A stretch of 64,000 nucleotides of DNA from DASUAS01 sp963819475 (GCA_963819475.1 CAWFWE010000004.1:310001-374000), one strand, 5' to 3'; counted from the first letter of the stretch, positions 16,343 through 23,658 are shown. Made by a program: numbers and translations. Notes: generated from the letters alone by a model not told the origin.

Positions 16343-16399
16343 TTATCTGCTCGCTCTCTGCTCGCCGGGATACCCGGCCCGCGATCGTTCGCTCGCCAT
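16343..16399 (-). CDS. Mini-ORF copy 2, 18 residues, ahead of rpsR
   Basis: The second of two tandem 18-codon reading frames, encoding MASERSRAGYPGEQRASR and ending in TAA. Its stop lies two bases before the rpsR ATG (TAACGATG), and its ATG lies two bases after the TAG of copy 1. It is part of a 57-bp repeat present twice with one base difference, which is silent in the peptide. It could act in translational coupling from ssb to rpsR. Whether the peptide itself has a role is unknown. Confidence 0.45.
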   Translation of the reverse strand: MASERSRAGYPGEQRASR

Positions 16400-16459
16400 C
16401 TCTATCTGCTCGCTCTCTGCTCGCCGGGGTACCCGGCCCGCGATCGTTCGCTCGCCATC
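16344..16459. repeat. Tandem 57-bp duplication between ssb and rpsR
   Basis: Two 57-bp copies (16344-16400 and 16403-16459) are separated by 2 bp and differ at one position (GGGATAC versus GGGGTAC). The end of each unit (CTCGCCATC on the plus strand) also matches the first bases of rpsR, so the duplication seems to have involved the rpsR start region. Confidence 0.9.
16402..16458 (-). CDS. Mini-ORF copy 1, 18 residues, overlapping the ssb stop codon
   Basis: The first of two tandem 18-codon frames, encoding the same peptide MASERSRAGYPGEQRASR and ending in TAG. Its ATG shares bases with the ssb stop codon (TGATG at 16456-16460), the typical arrangement for stop-restart translation. Copy 2 starts two bases after its stop. 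There is no clear independent ribosome binding site, so translation would depend on ribosomes finishing ssb. Confidence 0.45.
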   Translation of the reverse strand: MASERSRAGYPGEQRASR

Positions 16460-16949
16460 AGAAAGGCTCCTCGCCGAAGTCGTCGTAGTTCTCGGCGGGC
16501 GTGGAGCCGCCACCTCGGCTCCCTCCACCCCCTCCACCGCCGCCACCACCGCCGCCGCCGCCGCCACCGCCGAAGTCGCCACCACCGCGGCGCTCGTTGC
16601 GGGTGATCTGGGCGGTCGCCCAGCGCAGGCTCGGGCCGATGTCGTCGGCGACGATCTCGACCACACTGCGCTTCTCGCCGTTCTCGGTCTCCCAGCTGCG
16701 CTGCTCGAGGCGGCCGGTGACGACCACACGCGAGCCCTTGCCCAGCGATTCGGAGACGTTCTCGGCCATCTCACGCCAGCAGATGACGTTGAAGAAGCTC
16801 GTCTGCTCCTCCCACTCCTGTGACTGGCGGTTCTGCCAGCGCCGGCTGACGGCGACCCCGAAGTTCGCCTTGGCGGCGCCGCCGGTCGTGTACCGGATCT
16901 CGGGGTCGCGGGTCAGGTTCCCGACGATGGTGATCGTGCTGTCGGCCAT
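16458..16949 (-). CDS. ssb: Single-stranded DNA-binding protein
   Basis: SSB, 163 residues, which coats single-stranded DNA during replication and repair. The OB fold covers about residues 1-110 (STITIVGNLTRDPEIRYT, FFNVICWREMAENV, GSRVVVTGRLEQRSWE). It is followed by a pure glycine tract of about 17 residues broken by Ser/Arg, and the acidic protein-interaction tip ends DDFGEEPF. The tip normally reads DDDIPF, so the final PF and acidic residues are kept. ATG at 16949 has AGGGAGG upstream. It lies 12 bp after rpsF and runs directly into the mini-ORFs. Confidence 0.96.
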   Translation of the reverse strand: MADSTITIVGNLTRDPEIRYTTGGAAKANFGVAVSRRWQNRQSQEWEEQTSFFNVICWREMAENVSESLGKGSRVVVTGRLEQRSWETENGEKRSVVEIVADDIGPSLRWATAQITRNERRGGGDFGGGGGGGGGGGGGGGGGSRGGGSTPAENYDDFGEEPF

Positions 16950-16961
16950 GGTGGATCCTCC

Positions 16962-17291
16962 CTAGGAGTCCGACACGCCGGAGCCGGCGAGGTTCCCGTA
17001 GACGCTCTCGGGAATCCGCAGCACCTTGTGCCGGAGGACTTCGTCAGCAAGGGAGAGGGTCCGGTGGAGTTCGTCCATCGCCGCGGGCTCCGCCTTCGCC
17101 TGGAAGACCACGTAGTAGCCCTCCCAGCGGTGCTTGAGCTCGTAGGCGAACCGCCGCTTGCCCCAGAAGTCGGTCTGCCCGGGCTCGGCGCCGCGGGAGT
17201 CGATCAACTGGATGTAGCGGGCGACGGCGGACCGGATGGTCTCCTCTTCCAGATCCGCGTCGAAGATGACCATGACCTCGTACGGCCTCAT
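16962..17291 (-). CDS. rpsF: 30S ribosomal protein bS6
   Basis: Ribosomal protein S6, 109 residues, which binds S18 and 16S rRNA. The sequence MRPYEVMVIFDADLEEETIR, the TDFWGKRRFAYELKHRWEGYYVVFQ core and the DEVLRHKVLRIP end are typical. ATG at 17291 follows a full AAGGAGG Shine-Dalgarno with five bases spacing. It opens the rpsF-ssb-rpsR-rplI run. S6:S18 binding to the operon leader is known in many bacteria; possible leader structure is listed separately. Confidence 0.97.
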   Translation of the reverse strand: MRPYEVMVIFDADLEEETIRSAVARYIQLIDSRGAEPGQTDFWGKRRFAYELKHRWEGYYVVFQAKAEPAAMDELHRTLSLADEVLRHKVLRIPESVYGNLAGSGVSDS

Positions 17292-17390
17292 GGGCCGGAC
17301 CTCCTTCGGACCGTGGCACTCGGTCCACGGGCGACCACGCAGCTCCACCAGCTGGAGTCGTGGGCGCAGGAATGCAATTGAGCGGGTCAG
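17292..17390 (-). promoter_or_regulatory. rpsF leader with two hairpins, possible S6:S18 autoregulatory site
   Basis: The roughly 100-base leader before rpsF can fold a CAGCT/AGCTG hairpin and, just before the Shine-Dalgarno, a GGACCG/CGGTCC hairpin with a 7-base loop. Leaders of rpsF operons in many bacteria contain an S6:S18 binding structure that feeds back on translation. I cannot confirm the consensus bulge here, so this is a candidate only. Confidence 0.3.
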
Positions 17391-17479
17391 GCTAGCAGTC
17401 GATCCCCGACACGATCTATCGACGGTGACGCTACGCCGGGGGTGTGACAGTTTCGAACGACCACGTCGAGCGGAGCGAG

Positions 17480-17869
17480 TCAAGCAGGCGAGCAGGCGGT
17501 CACCGGGCCAGAGGGAAGACCGCCCTTCGGGGTCTCCACCGCGTACAGGAACTGCCCGTCGGCCCGGTAGACGGGGCACTGCGACTCCGCCTTGTGGGGG
17601 CACGGGCGCATGAGGAGCGCGTTCTCGCGGCTCCCGTCGGGCGCGTAGAAACCGATCTGGAGAGGCACGGTCACGCCCGCCATCGTGAACGGGGTCTCCG
17701 TCGGGCCCGGGAACACGAACAGCATCCCGTCGTAGGGCCCGAGGTCCGTGTGGTCGCGCAGGCCCGCAACGCGCTCCGCGACGGAGTCGGCCACCGCCAG
17801 GCGGAGGCACCGGCCCCCGATCCCGACGTTGAGCTCGCCGAGGCCCTCGAACGGCGCCGACGCCGGCAC
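17480..17869 (-). CDS. DUF192 domain protein (apparently frameshifted from its N-terminal anchor)
   Basis: A 129-residue frame with a complete DUF192 domain: LGELNVGIGGRCLRLAVADSVAERVAGLRDHTDLGPYDGMLFVF followed by PFTMAGVTVPLQIGFYAPDG. DUF192 proteins are usually exported or anchored and have no settled function. The GTG start at 17869 has no ribosome binding site. Upstream, in a different frame, is a good ATG with a membrane anchor (17870-18020), so the domain was probably the extracytoplasmic part of a roughly 179-residue anchored protein. An unusual feature is a Cys/His-containing insert (MRPCPHKAESQCPV). Confidence 0.7.
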   Translation of the reverse strand: MPASAPFEGLGELNVGIGGRCLRLAVADSVAERVAGLRDHTDLGPYDGMLFVFPGPTETPFTMAGVTVPLQIGFYAPDGSRENALLMRPCPHKAESQCPVYRADGQFLYAVETPKGGLPSGPVTACSPA

Positions 17870-18020
17870 CTGACCGCGCGATGCCCGCCGACAACGGCGA
17901 CGAGACCGCGTCGGAGCCAGAGTCGTCGCCGGAGTCGATGAGGACGACCGCGAGCACCGCGACGGCAGCCGTCACGACGGCGAGCAACGTGAACACGAGT
18001 GCGCGCCGGTGTCCGAGCAT
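17870..18020 (-). pseudogene. N-terminal signal-anchor segment of the DUF192 gene in another frame
   Basis: From ATG 18020 the minus strand encodes MLGHRRALVFTLLAVVTAAV and continues AVLAVVLIDSGDDSGSD, a clear signal anchor, then SSPLSAGIARSG. The DUF192 domain follows in a frame offset by one base. Removing one base near 17870-17880 fuses the two parts. No alternative downstream coding sense exists in the anchor frame, which merely runs open toward rpsF. It is either a real frameshift or a sequence error. Confidence 0.55.
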
Positions 18021-18052
18021 CCGGCGTCGAGAATATGAGACGACGGCGCGGA

Positions 18053-18949
18053 TCAGGCGGGCGCGTGCTCCACGGATCCGTAGAGACCGAGTGCTTCGGT
18101 CACCGAGTCGGCCGCGTGGTACGTCTCGCCGCTCGCCGGGAACCGCCCGGCCCGGACGTCGTCGGCGAACCGCTCGATGGCGCGGGCTGCATCACCGCCG
18201 AGGTCGGCGTACCGCCGCACGAACTTCGGTCGCACCCGGTCCTCGAAGCCGAGGATGTCGTGGTACACGAGCACCTGGCCGTCGCAGTGCCGCCCGGCTC
18301 CGATGCCGATGGTGGGCACGGGCACCGAGTCGGTGACCATGCGGGCGACTGCGTCGGGCACGCACTCCAGCACGATGGCGAAGACGCCGGCATCCGCCAG
18401 CGCGACCGCGTCGTCGACGATCTCCCTCGCCGCGTCGAGCGTCTTGCCCTGCACACGGAAGCCACCGAAGCGGTGCACCGACTGGGGCGTGAGGCCGAGA
18501 TGGCCCATCACCGGGATCTCGGTGTCGAGGATCGCGTTCACCGCGTCGACGCGCTTGCGCCCACCCTCGAGCTTCACCGCCGTCGCCCCGGCGCGCACGA
18601 GCCGTGCGGCGTTGGCGACGGTCTCGTCGCGCGAGAGGTGGTAGCTCATCCACGGCAGGTCGGCCACCACGAGTGCGCGCGGCTTCGTGCGCGCGACCGC
18701 TCCGGTGTGGTGCGCCATGTCGTCGATCGTGACGTGCAGCGTGTCGTCGTACCCGAGCACGACCATCGCGACCGAATCCCCCACGAGGATCATGTCGACG
18801 CCCGCGGCGTCGACCGCTCGTGCAGAGGGTGCGTCGTACGCAGTGACCATCACCAGCGGCGCGCCGGTGCCCTTGCGTGCGACGACATCGGGCGCGCTCG
18901 AGCACGCGTTGGGCAGCCTGACCCGACTCGGCCATCGTCTGTCCTCCAC
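18053..18949 (-). CDS. panB: 3-methyl-2-oxobutanoate hydroxymethyltransferase (ketopantoate hydroxymethyltransferase)
   Basis: PanB transfers a hydroxymethyl group from methylene-tetrahydrofolate to 2-oxoisovalerate, the first step to pantothenate and CoA. The body is complete: VARKGTGAPLVMVTAYDAPSA, then VDMILVGDSVAMVVLGYDDTLHVT with metal-binding Asp residues, then KLEGG, GHLGLTPQSVH and the GIGAGRHCDGQVLV motif. The in-frame start is GTG at 18949, which has no ribosome binding site. ATG at 18935 in another frame has GGAGG upstream and encodes MAESGQAAQRVLERA, a plausible PanB N-terminus, so an extra base near 18887 is suspected. The neighbouring order to DUF5318, PadR and ino1 is divergent. 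Confidence 0.9.
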   Translation of the reverse strand: MEDRRWPSRVRLPNACSSAPDVVARKGTGAPLVMVTAYDAPSARAVDAAGVDMILVGDSVAMVVLGYDDTLHVTIDDMAHHTGAVARTKPRALVVADLPWMSYHLSRDETVANAARLVRAGATAVKLEGGRKRVDAVNAILDTEIPVMGHLGLTPQSVHRFGGFRVQGKTLDAAREIVDDAVALADAGVFAIVLECVPDAVARMVTDSVPVPTIGIGAGRHCDGQVLVYHDILGFEDRVRPKFVRRYADLGGDAARAIERFADDVRAGRFPASGETYHAADSVTEALGLYGSVEHAPA

Positions 18950-18997
18950 CGTCCAGGGCTCACACGGCTCCCGGCGGTCCCAGGACTCTACTTCAAG

Positions 18998-19189
18998 GGT
19001 CGATTCCGCCGCGCCGTCCCGCCCTCGGGATCGATGGCACGGCTCCGCTCCATCTCCTGCTGGATGGTCGATTCCGCGGCGCCGTCCCGCCCTCAGGGCA
19101 CGGCTCCGCTCCATCTCCTGCTGGCTCCTGCTGGATGGTCGATTCCGCGGCGCCGTCCCGCCCTCAGGGCACGGCTCCGCTCCATCTCC
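18998..19189. repeat. Cluster of three tandem copies of a 53-60-bp repeat
   Basis: Copies lie at 18998-19057 (60 bp, with a 7-bp insertion), 19066-19118 and 19137-19189 (53 bp each, identical to one another). They start GGTCGATTCCGC and end CTCCGCTCCATCTCC, and are spaced by TGCTGGAT-type linkers of 8 and 18 bp. The unit contains short internal complementarity (GCGGCGCCG). A fourth, inverted copy is at 3545-3597. The cluster fills the gap between panB and the DUF5318 gene, so it is intergenic. Confidence 0.9.
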
Positions 19190-19193
19190 CTCC

Positions 19194-19610
19194 TTACGGC
19201 GCCGACCGTGCTCGGCCGGACGTCGCCCGCCCCCCGGGGGCGGGCGCGCCCCCGTGCCGGCGGCCGTGGAGCTCGCGCCGGGTGAGGAAGTTCCACCCGC
19301 AGTCGGGACACACCTCCACCACGTAGCGGGCGAACTCGTCGTCCGCGGCACCGAGGCGCTCGAGCTCGCTCGGGTGGACGATGCACCGCCCGTTCGCCTG
19401 GCGCAGGTGCTCCCCGTAGACGTACGACACGTAGCGCACGTGGCGGGCCGAGCACACCGGGCACTCGTGCGGGGCGGGCTCCCCCACGTGGCGGGCGGCC
19501 CGCAGCAGCTCGGGGTGCGCGTCGCAGACGTCGTGACGGGCCACGGTGCCGCGACTGAGGTCGCGGAGGAGGGCCCGTCGGGCCAGCGCGTAGTCGGTGT
19601 GCCGACGCAC
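19194..19610 (-). CDS. DUF5318 family protein
   Basis: A 138-residue protein similar to the small actinobacterial DUF5318 family (Rv0049-like by synteny). Recognisable parts are HTDYALARRALLRDLSRG, VCDAHPELLRAARHVGE, a ECPVC pair, VRYVSYVYGEHLRQANGR and YVVEVCPDCGWNFL. The two CxxC motifs (CPVC and CPDC) suggest one zinc site. GTG at 19610 is used because homology begins there. Its function is unknown, but proximity to the PadR-ino1 pair matches mycobacterial gene order. The C-terminus is a Gly/Arg/Pro-rich tail next to the repeats. Confidence 0.8.
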   Translation of the reverse strand: MRRHTDYALARRALLRDLSRGTVARHDVCDAHPELLRAARHVGEPAPHECPVCSARHVRYVSYVYGEHLRQANGRCIVHPSELERLGAADDEFARYVVEVCPDCGWNFLTRRELHGRRHGGAPAPGGRATSGRARSAP

Positions 19611-19711
19611 CGCGCCACTGTACAAGGGAGCCCGGGCGGCGGTTTCCGGGCGCTCCGGCACCGCTCCGCGGCGTCCCGTCCACCGTACGTCCACCCGTAC
19701 GTCCGTCTGTG

Positions 19712-19744
19712 TATACTCGGACCGATATATCGGAGCGATATATC
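19712..19744. promoter_or_regulatory. PadR/ino1 promoter with double palindromic operator
   Basis: TATACT at 19712-19717 is a good -10 for the rightward PadR-ino1 transcript. Directly downstream, at the expected start site, are the perfect palindrome CCGATATATCGG (19722-19733) and a second CGATATATCG (19735-19744). Operators overlapping the start site would repress, fitting PadR autoregulation. Two direct GTACGTCC copies lie upstream. The CGATATATC core also occurs before the other PadR gene at 4.77 kb. Confidence 0.55.
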
Positions 19745-19782
19745 GGCCACACACGCACGACGCCACGGGAGCAAGACCAGAA

Positions 19783-20427
19783 GTGTTGGAGCTCGCCATC
19801 CTCGGACTGCTGAAGGAGCAACCGCTCCACGGCTACGAGCTGAAGAAGCGTCTCGGTGAGACGCTCGGCTCGCTGTGGGGGATCTCGTACGGCTCGCTGT
19901 ACCCGGCGCTGCGGCGCCTCGAGCACGACGGGAGCATCGAGAGCGTCGAACCCGACACCGTCGCCACCCCCATGCCCGCCACCGGCTCGCTCGACGGCGA
20001 CCTCGCAGCGGCGCGGCTGCGCCGTCCGGTCAAGTCGTCCCGCCGGACCCGCAAGGCGTACCGCCTCACCGAGCGCGGCGACGCGCGGCTCTCGCAGCTG
20101 CTGCTCGACGACGACACCACCGGCGACGACGAACGGACCTTCGCGTTGAAGCTGGCCTTCTGCCGTCACCTCGACGCCGAGGCTCGGCTCGAACTGCTGA
20201 CCCGGCGGCGCAGCGCGCTCGCCGACCGCCTGTCGCGCGCTCGCCGCGCGACGCCCGGGCGCGGCGACCGCTACACGCGATCGCTGTTCGAGCACCGCAC
20301 CCAGTCCACCCAACGAGATCTCGAATGGGTCGACGCGCTGATCGCGGCTGAAGGCCGCGACGACGCGAACGCCCCTACCAACCCCTCCCAGGAACCCCTG
20401 GATCAACAAGGAGCCACCGCATCATGA
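19783..20427 (+). CDS. PadR family transcriptional regulator, coupled to ino1
   Basis: A 214-residue regulator. The winged helix starts at once (LELAILGLLKEQPLHGYELKKRLGE, then SYGSLYPALRRLEHDG), an inserted loop of about 40 residues with VATPMPATGSLDGD follows, and the wing ends RKAYRLTERGDARL. The C-terminal half is a helical PadR_C-like domain. The start is GTG at 19783. The stop overlaps the ino1 ATG (ATGA at 20424-20427), so regulator and enzyme are one operon, as in M. tuberculosis Rv0047c-ino1. It probably binds the CGATATATCG palindromes and controls inositol synthesis, which is inference. Confidence 0.9.
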   Translation: MLELAILGLLKEQPLHGYELKKRLGETLGSLWGISYGSLYPALRRLEHDGSIESVEPDTVATPMPATGSLDGDLAAARLRRPVKSSRRTRKAYRLTERGDARLSQLLLDDDTTGDDERTFALKLAFCRHLDAEARLELLTRRRSALADRLSRARRATPGRGDRYTRSLFEHRTQSTQRDLEWVDALIAAEGRDDANAPTNPSQEPLDQQGATAS

Positions 20428-21497
20428 GTGGTCGCATTCGTGTCGCCATCGCCGGAGTGGGGAACTGCGCCAGCAGCCTCGTCCAAGGTGTCGAGTACTA
20501 CCGCAACGCCGACCCGACCGAGGAGGTCCCCGGCCTCATGCACGTCGTGCTCGGTGGCTATCACGTGGGCGACGTCGACTTTGTCGCCGCGTTCGACGTC
20601 GACGCGGCCAAGGTCGGGCTCGACCTCGGCAAGGCCATCTCCGCGGGACAGAACAACACCATCAAGTTCGCCAACGTGGGCCAGCTCGAGGTCGAGGTGC
20701 AGCGCGGCCCGACGTTCGACGGCCTCGGCAAGTACTACCGCGAGACGATCGAGGAATCGCCGGCCGAGCCGGTCGACGTGGTCGGGGTCTTGCGCGACGC
20801 CGAGGCCGACGTGCTGGTCAGCTACCTCCCCGTCGGGTCCGAGGAGGCGCAGCGCTTCTACGCGCAGGCGTGCCTCGACGCCGGCGTCGCGTTCGTGAAC
20901 GCCATCCCGGTGTTCATCGCCAGCGACCCCGAGTGGGCGGCGAAGTTCGAGGCGGCCAAGCTCCCGATCGTGGGCGACGACATCAAGAGCCAGGTGGGCG
21001 CCACCATCACCCATCGCATGCTCGCCCGCCTCTTCGAGGACCGCGGGACCGCGATCGACCGCACCTACCAGCTCAACTTCGGCGGCAACATGGACTTCAA
21101 GAACATGTTGGAGCGCAGCCGGCTCGAGTCGAAGAAGATCTCGAAGACGCAGTCCGTCACCAGCCAGATCGAGCAGGGCATCGAGTCCGACAACGTGCAC
21201 ATCGGCCCGTCGGACCACGTGCCGTGGCTCGACGACCGGAAGTGGGCCTACATCCGGCTCGAGGGTCGCAACTTCGGCGACGTGCCGCTCAACATCGAGC
21301 TCAAGCTCGAGGTGTGGGACTCGCCGAACTCGGCGGGCGTCATCATCGACGCGGTGCGCTGCTGCAAGCTCGCCCTCGACCGTGGGATCGGTGGGCCGCT
21401 CGCCGGGCCGTCGGCCTACTTCATGAAGTCGCCCGCGGTGCAGTACCACGACGACGACGCTCGCGAGATGGTCGAGAGGTTCGCGGCCGGTGCGTAG
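20424..21497 (+). CDS. ino1: Inositol-3-phosphate synthase
   Basis: This NAD-dependent enzyme converts glucose 6-phosphate to myo-inositol 3-phosphate, feeding phosphatidylinositol lipids and mycothiol in actinobacteria. The 357 residues show a Rossmann start (RIRVAIAGVGNCASSLVQG), DVDFVAAFDVDAAKVG, the conserved NFGGNMDFKNM and SKTQSV motifs, and GPSDHVPWLDDRKWAYIRLEG, typical of the short bacterial form. It is translated from an ATG overlapping the PadR stop. A methyltransferase gene follows after about 20 bp. Confidence 0.96.
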   Translation: MSGRIRVAIAGVGNCASSLVQGVEYYRNADPTEEVPGLMHVVLGGYHVGDVDFVAAFDVDAAKVGLDLGKAISAGQNNTIKFANVGQLEVEVQRGPTFDGLGKYYRETIEESPAEPVDVVGVLRDAEADVLVSYLPVGSEEAQRFYAQACLDAGVAFVNAIPVFIASDPEWAAKFEAAKLPIVGDDIKSQVGATITHRMLARLFEDRGTAIDRTYQLNFGGNMDFKNMLERSRLESKKISKTQSVTSQIEQGIESDNVHIGPSDHVPWLDDRKWAYIRLEGRNFGDVPLNIELKLEVWDSPNSAGVIIDAVRCCKLALDRGIGGPLAGPSAYFMKSPAVQYHDDDAREMVERFAAGA

Positions 21498-21517
21498 CAA
21501 CGCGCGATGATCAGCAC

Positions 21518-22129
21518 GTGAACGGCGACGATCCTTCTGAACGCGAGCTACGGCTGCTCGGTGATCTGCGCGGCAAGCGGGTGCTCGACCTCGGGTGCGG
21601 CACCGGTGCCGCCGCAATCGGGTTCGCACACCAGGGCGCGATCGTGATCGCGCTCGATGCCTCGGACGCTCGCCTCGCCCACGCCCGCGAGCGCGCCGAG
21701 CGCGAAGAGGTCAAGGTCGAGTGGCGCAAGGGCGACCTCGCCGACCTCGCCTTCCTCCGCGCCGAGTCGATCGACGCCGCGTTCAGCGCCGACGCGGTCG
21801 CCGAGGTCGACGACGCGGCGCGGCTGTTCCGGCAGGTGCAGCGGGTGCTGAAGCCGAACGGGCCGTTCGTGTTCTCGTACGAGCACCCCATGGCGATCTG
21901 CATCGACGCCTCCGGTGCGGTGGAGCGGTCGTACTTCGAGCCGGGCCCCATCGACGTGGAACGCGACGGCCAGACGGCACGCGTCTACACCCGCGGCATC
22001 GGTGAGGTCTTCACCGAGCTCGGGCGCGCGGGCTTCCGGGTCGACACCGTGCTCGAGCCTCGGCCCGACACGCCGGGTGCGCGCATTCCCGCGACGATCG
22101 TGTGGCGGGCGCGCAAGGAAGGCGCCTGA
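21518..22129 (+). CDS. Class I SAM-dependent methyltransferase
   Basis: A 203-residue cytoplasmic methyltransferase. Motif I is RVLDLGCGTGAAAIGFA, the acidic motif II is ALDASDARLAHARE, and motif IV lies in FSADAVAEVDDAARLFRQVQRVLKPNGPFVFSYEHP, a UbiE/COQ5-like small-molecule methyltransferase pattern. The GTG start at 21518 lies 20 bp after ino1, so it may be the third gene of the PadR-ino1 operon. The substrate is unknown. It converges on the CCA-adding enzyme gene. Confidence 0.85.
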   Translation: MNGDDPSERELRLLGDLRGKRVLDLGCGTGAAAIGFAHQGAIVIALDASDARLAHARERAEREEVKVEWRKGDLADLAFLRAESIDAAFSADAVAEVDDAARLFRQVQRVLKPNGPFVFSYEHPMAICIDASGAVERSYFEPGPIDVERDGQTARVYTRGIGEVFTELGRAGFRVDTVLEPRPDTPGARIPATIVWRARKEGA

Positions 22130-22159
22130 TCGTTCGGTCGCTCGGCTCCGCCGCCGCGG

Positions 22160-23566
22160 CTACTCCGTGACCCCCCGCTCGCGCGCCCACGCGCCGAGAC
22201 GCTCGTACGCGTCGCCCTCGCTGATCGGGCCCTCGTCGAGGCGCGCCTCGAGCAGGAAGTCGAGCGCCTCCCCCACGATGCGGCCCGGCTTCAGCCCGAG
22301 GTACTCCATGACCTGGCGACCGTCGAGCGGCGGCCGGATGGCGTCGAGCTCCTCCTGCTCGCGCAGCTCGGCGATCCGCCGCTCCAGGTCGTCCATCCGG
22401 CGCTGCAGCGCCCGCGCCCGGTTCGGGTTGCGGGTCGTGCAGTCGCACCGCTGCAGGTGGTTGAGCTCGTCGAGCAGGTCACCGGCGTCGCGCACGTAGC
22501 GGCGCACCGCCTTGTCGGTCCACCCCATCGCGTAGGTGTGGATGCGGAGGTGGAGGTACACCAGCTGGACGACGGACTCGACCACGTCGTTGGGATACCG
22601 CAGCACCCGCATGCGCTCCTCGGTCATGCGCGCGCCCACCACCTCGTGGTGGTGGAAGCTCACGCCGCCGCCGGCGAACGACCGGGTCTTGGGCTTGCCG
22701 ACGTCGTGGAACAACGCGGCCAGGCGCACGATCAGCTCCGGCCTGGTGTTGCGCACCACGGCGATGGTGTGCGCGAGCACGTCCTTGTGCGTGTGGATGG
22801 GATCCTGCTCGAGCCGCATCTGGTTGAGCTCGGGCAGGAACTCGTCGGCGAGGCCGGTCTCGGCCAGGAACCAAAGGCCGGTGGTGGGGTCGTCGACGAG
22901 CAGCAGCTTCGACAGCTCGTCGCGGATCCGCTCCGCGCTCACGATCTCGAGCCGGTGTCGCAACTCGACGACCGCCTCGGTCAACGCCGGGTCGGGCGCC
23001 AGCCCGAACTGCGCGATGAAGCGCGCCGCGCGCAGCATCCGCAGCGGATCGTCGAGGAACGACACCTCGGGCGCGAGCGGCGTCCGAAGCCGACGGGCGG
23101 CGAGATCGGCGGCGCCGCCGAACGGGTCGACGAGCGCGGGCTCCGGGAGCCGCAACGCCATCGCGTTCACGGTGAAGTCGCGTCGCGAGAGGTCGGTCTC
23201 GATGTCGTCGGAATACGCGACCACCGGCTTGCGGCTGTCGGGGTGATACACCTCGGCGCGGAACGTCGTGATCTCCAGCCGGGTGCCGTCCTTGCGACAG
23301 CCCACGGTCCCGAACCGCTGACCCTGCAGCCAGACCGCGTCGGCCCACGGTCGCACCAACTGCTCCACGACCTCGGGGCGGGCGTCGGTCGCGATGTCGA
23401 TGTCGGACTCCTCGCCCTCCCGCATCGCGCGGTCGAGGAAGGCGTCGCGCACGCTCCCACCGACGAGAAAGCACTCGTGACCGGACTCGGTCAGGAGGCG
23501 CGCGAGCTGCTGCGCGGGCGACGTGGCGTCGAGCAGCGGCCGGAGGCGGGACGGGATCGCGGTCAT
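22160..23566 (-). CDS. cca: CCA tRNA nucleotidyltransferase
   Basis: Adds or repairs the 3' CCA of tRNAs using CTP and ATP. About 468 residues: the nucleotidyltransferase motif FLVGGSVRDAFLDR with ESDIDIAT carries the two catalytic Asp residues, TFRAEVYH and SRRDFTVNAMALRL follow, then the RMLRAARFIAQF helix. The C-terminal part holds an HD domain (LAALFHDVGKPKT, HHHEVVGARM). The tRNA-Ile in this window has no encoded CCA, so the enzyme is needed. ATG 23566 or 23575 may be the start. It corresponds to Rv3907c pcnA by position. Confidence 0.95.
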   Translation of the reverse strand: MTAIPSRLRPLLDATSPAQQLARLLTESGHECFLVGGSVRDAFLDRAMREGEESDIDIATDARPEVVEQLVRPWADAVWLQGQRFGTVGCRKDGTRLEITTFRAEVYHPDSRKPVVAYSDDIETDLSRRDFTVNAMALRLPEPALVDPFGGAADLAARRLRTPLAPEVSFLDDPLRMLRAARFIAQFGLAPDPALTEAVVELRHRLEIVSAERIRDELSKLLLVDDPTTGLWFLAETGLADEFLPELNQMRLEQDPIHTHKDVLAHTIAVVRNTRPELIVRLAALFHDVGKPKTRSFAGGGVSFHHHEVVGARMTEERMRVLRYPNDVVESVVQLVYLHLRIHTYAMGWTDKAVRRYVRDAGDLLDELNHLQRCDCTTRNPNRARALQRRMDDLERRIAELREQEELDAIRPPLDGRQVMEYLGLKPGRIVGEALDFLLEARLDEGPISEGDAYERLGAWARERGVTE

Positions 23567-23658
23567 CGACACCATTCTCGTCTGCTCGGACCGGTCACCG
23601 AGGAAACAATGGCCCGGCATCCCCGGGCCCGAGCGCATGCTCCGGTACCTTCGCCGGA

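Noticed and set aside
16500..16570. CRISPR or VNTR interpretation of the GCC/GGC tract in ssb
   Set aside because: It is simply the glycine-coding linker of SSB, in frame, and of uneven codons.
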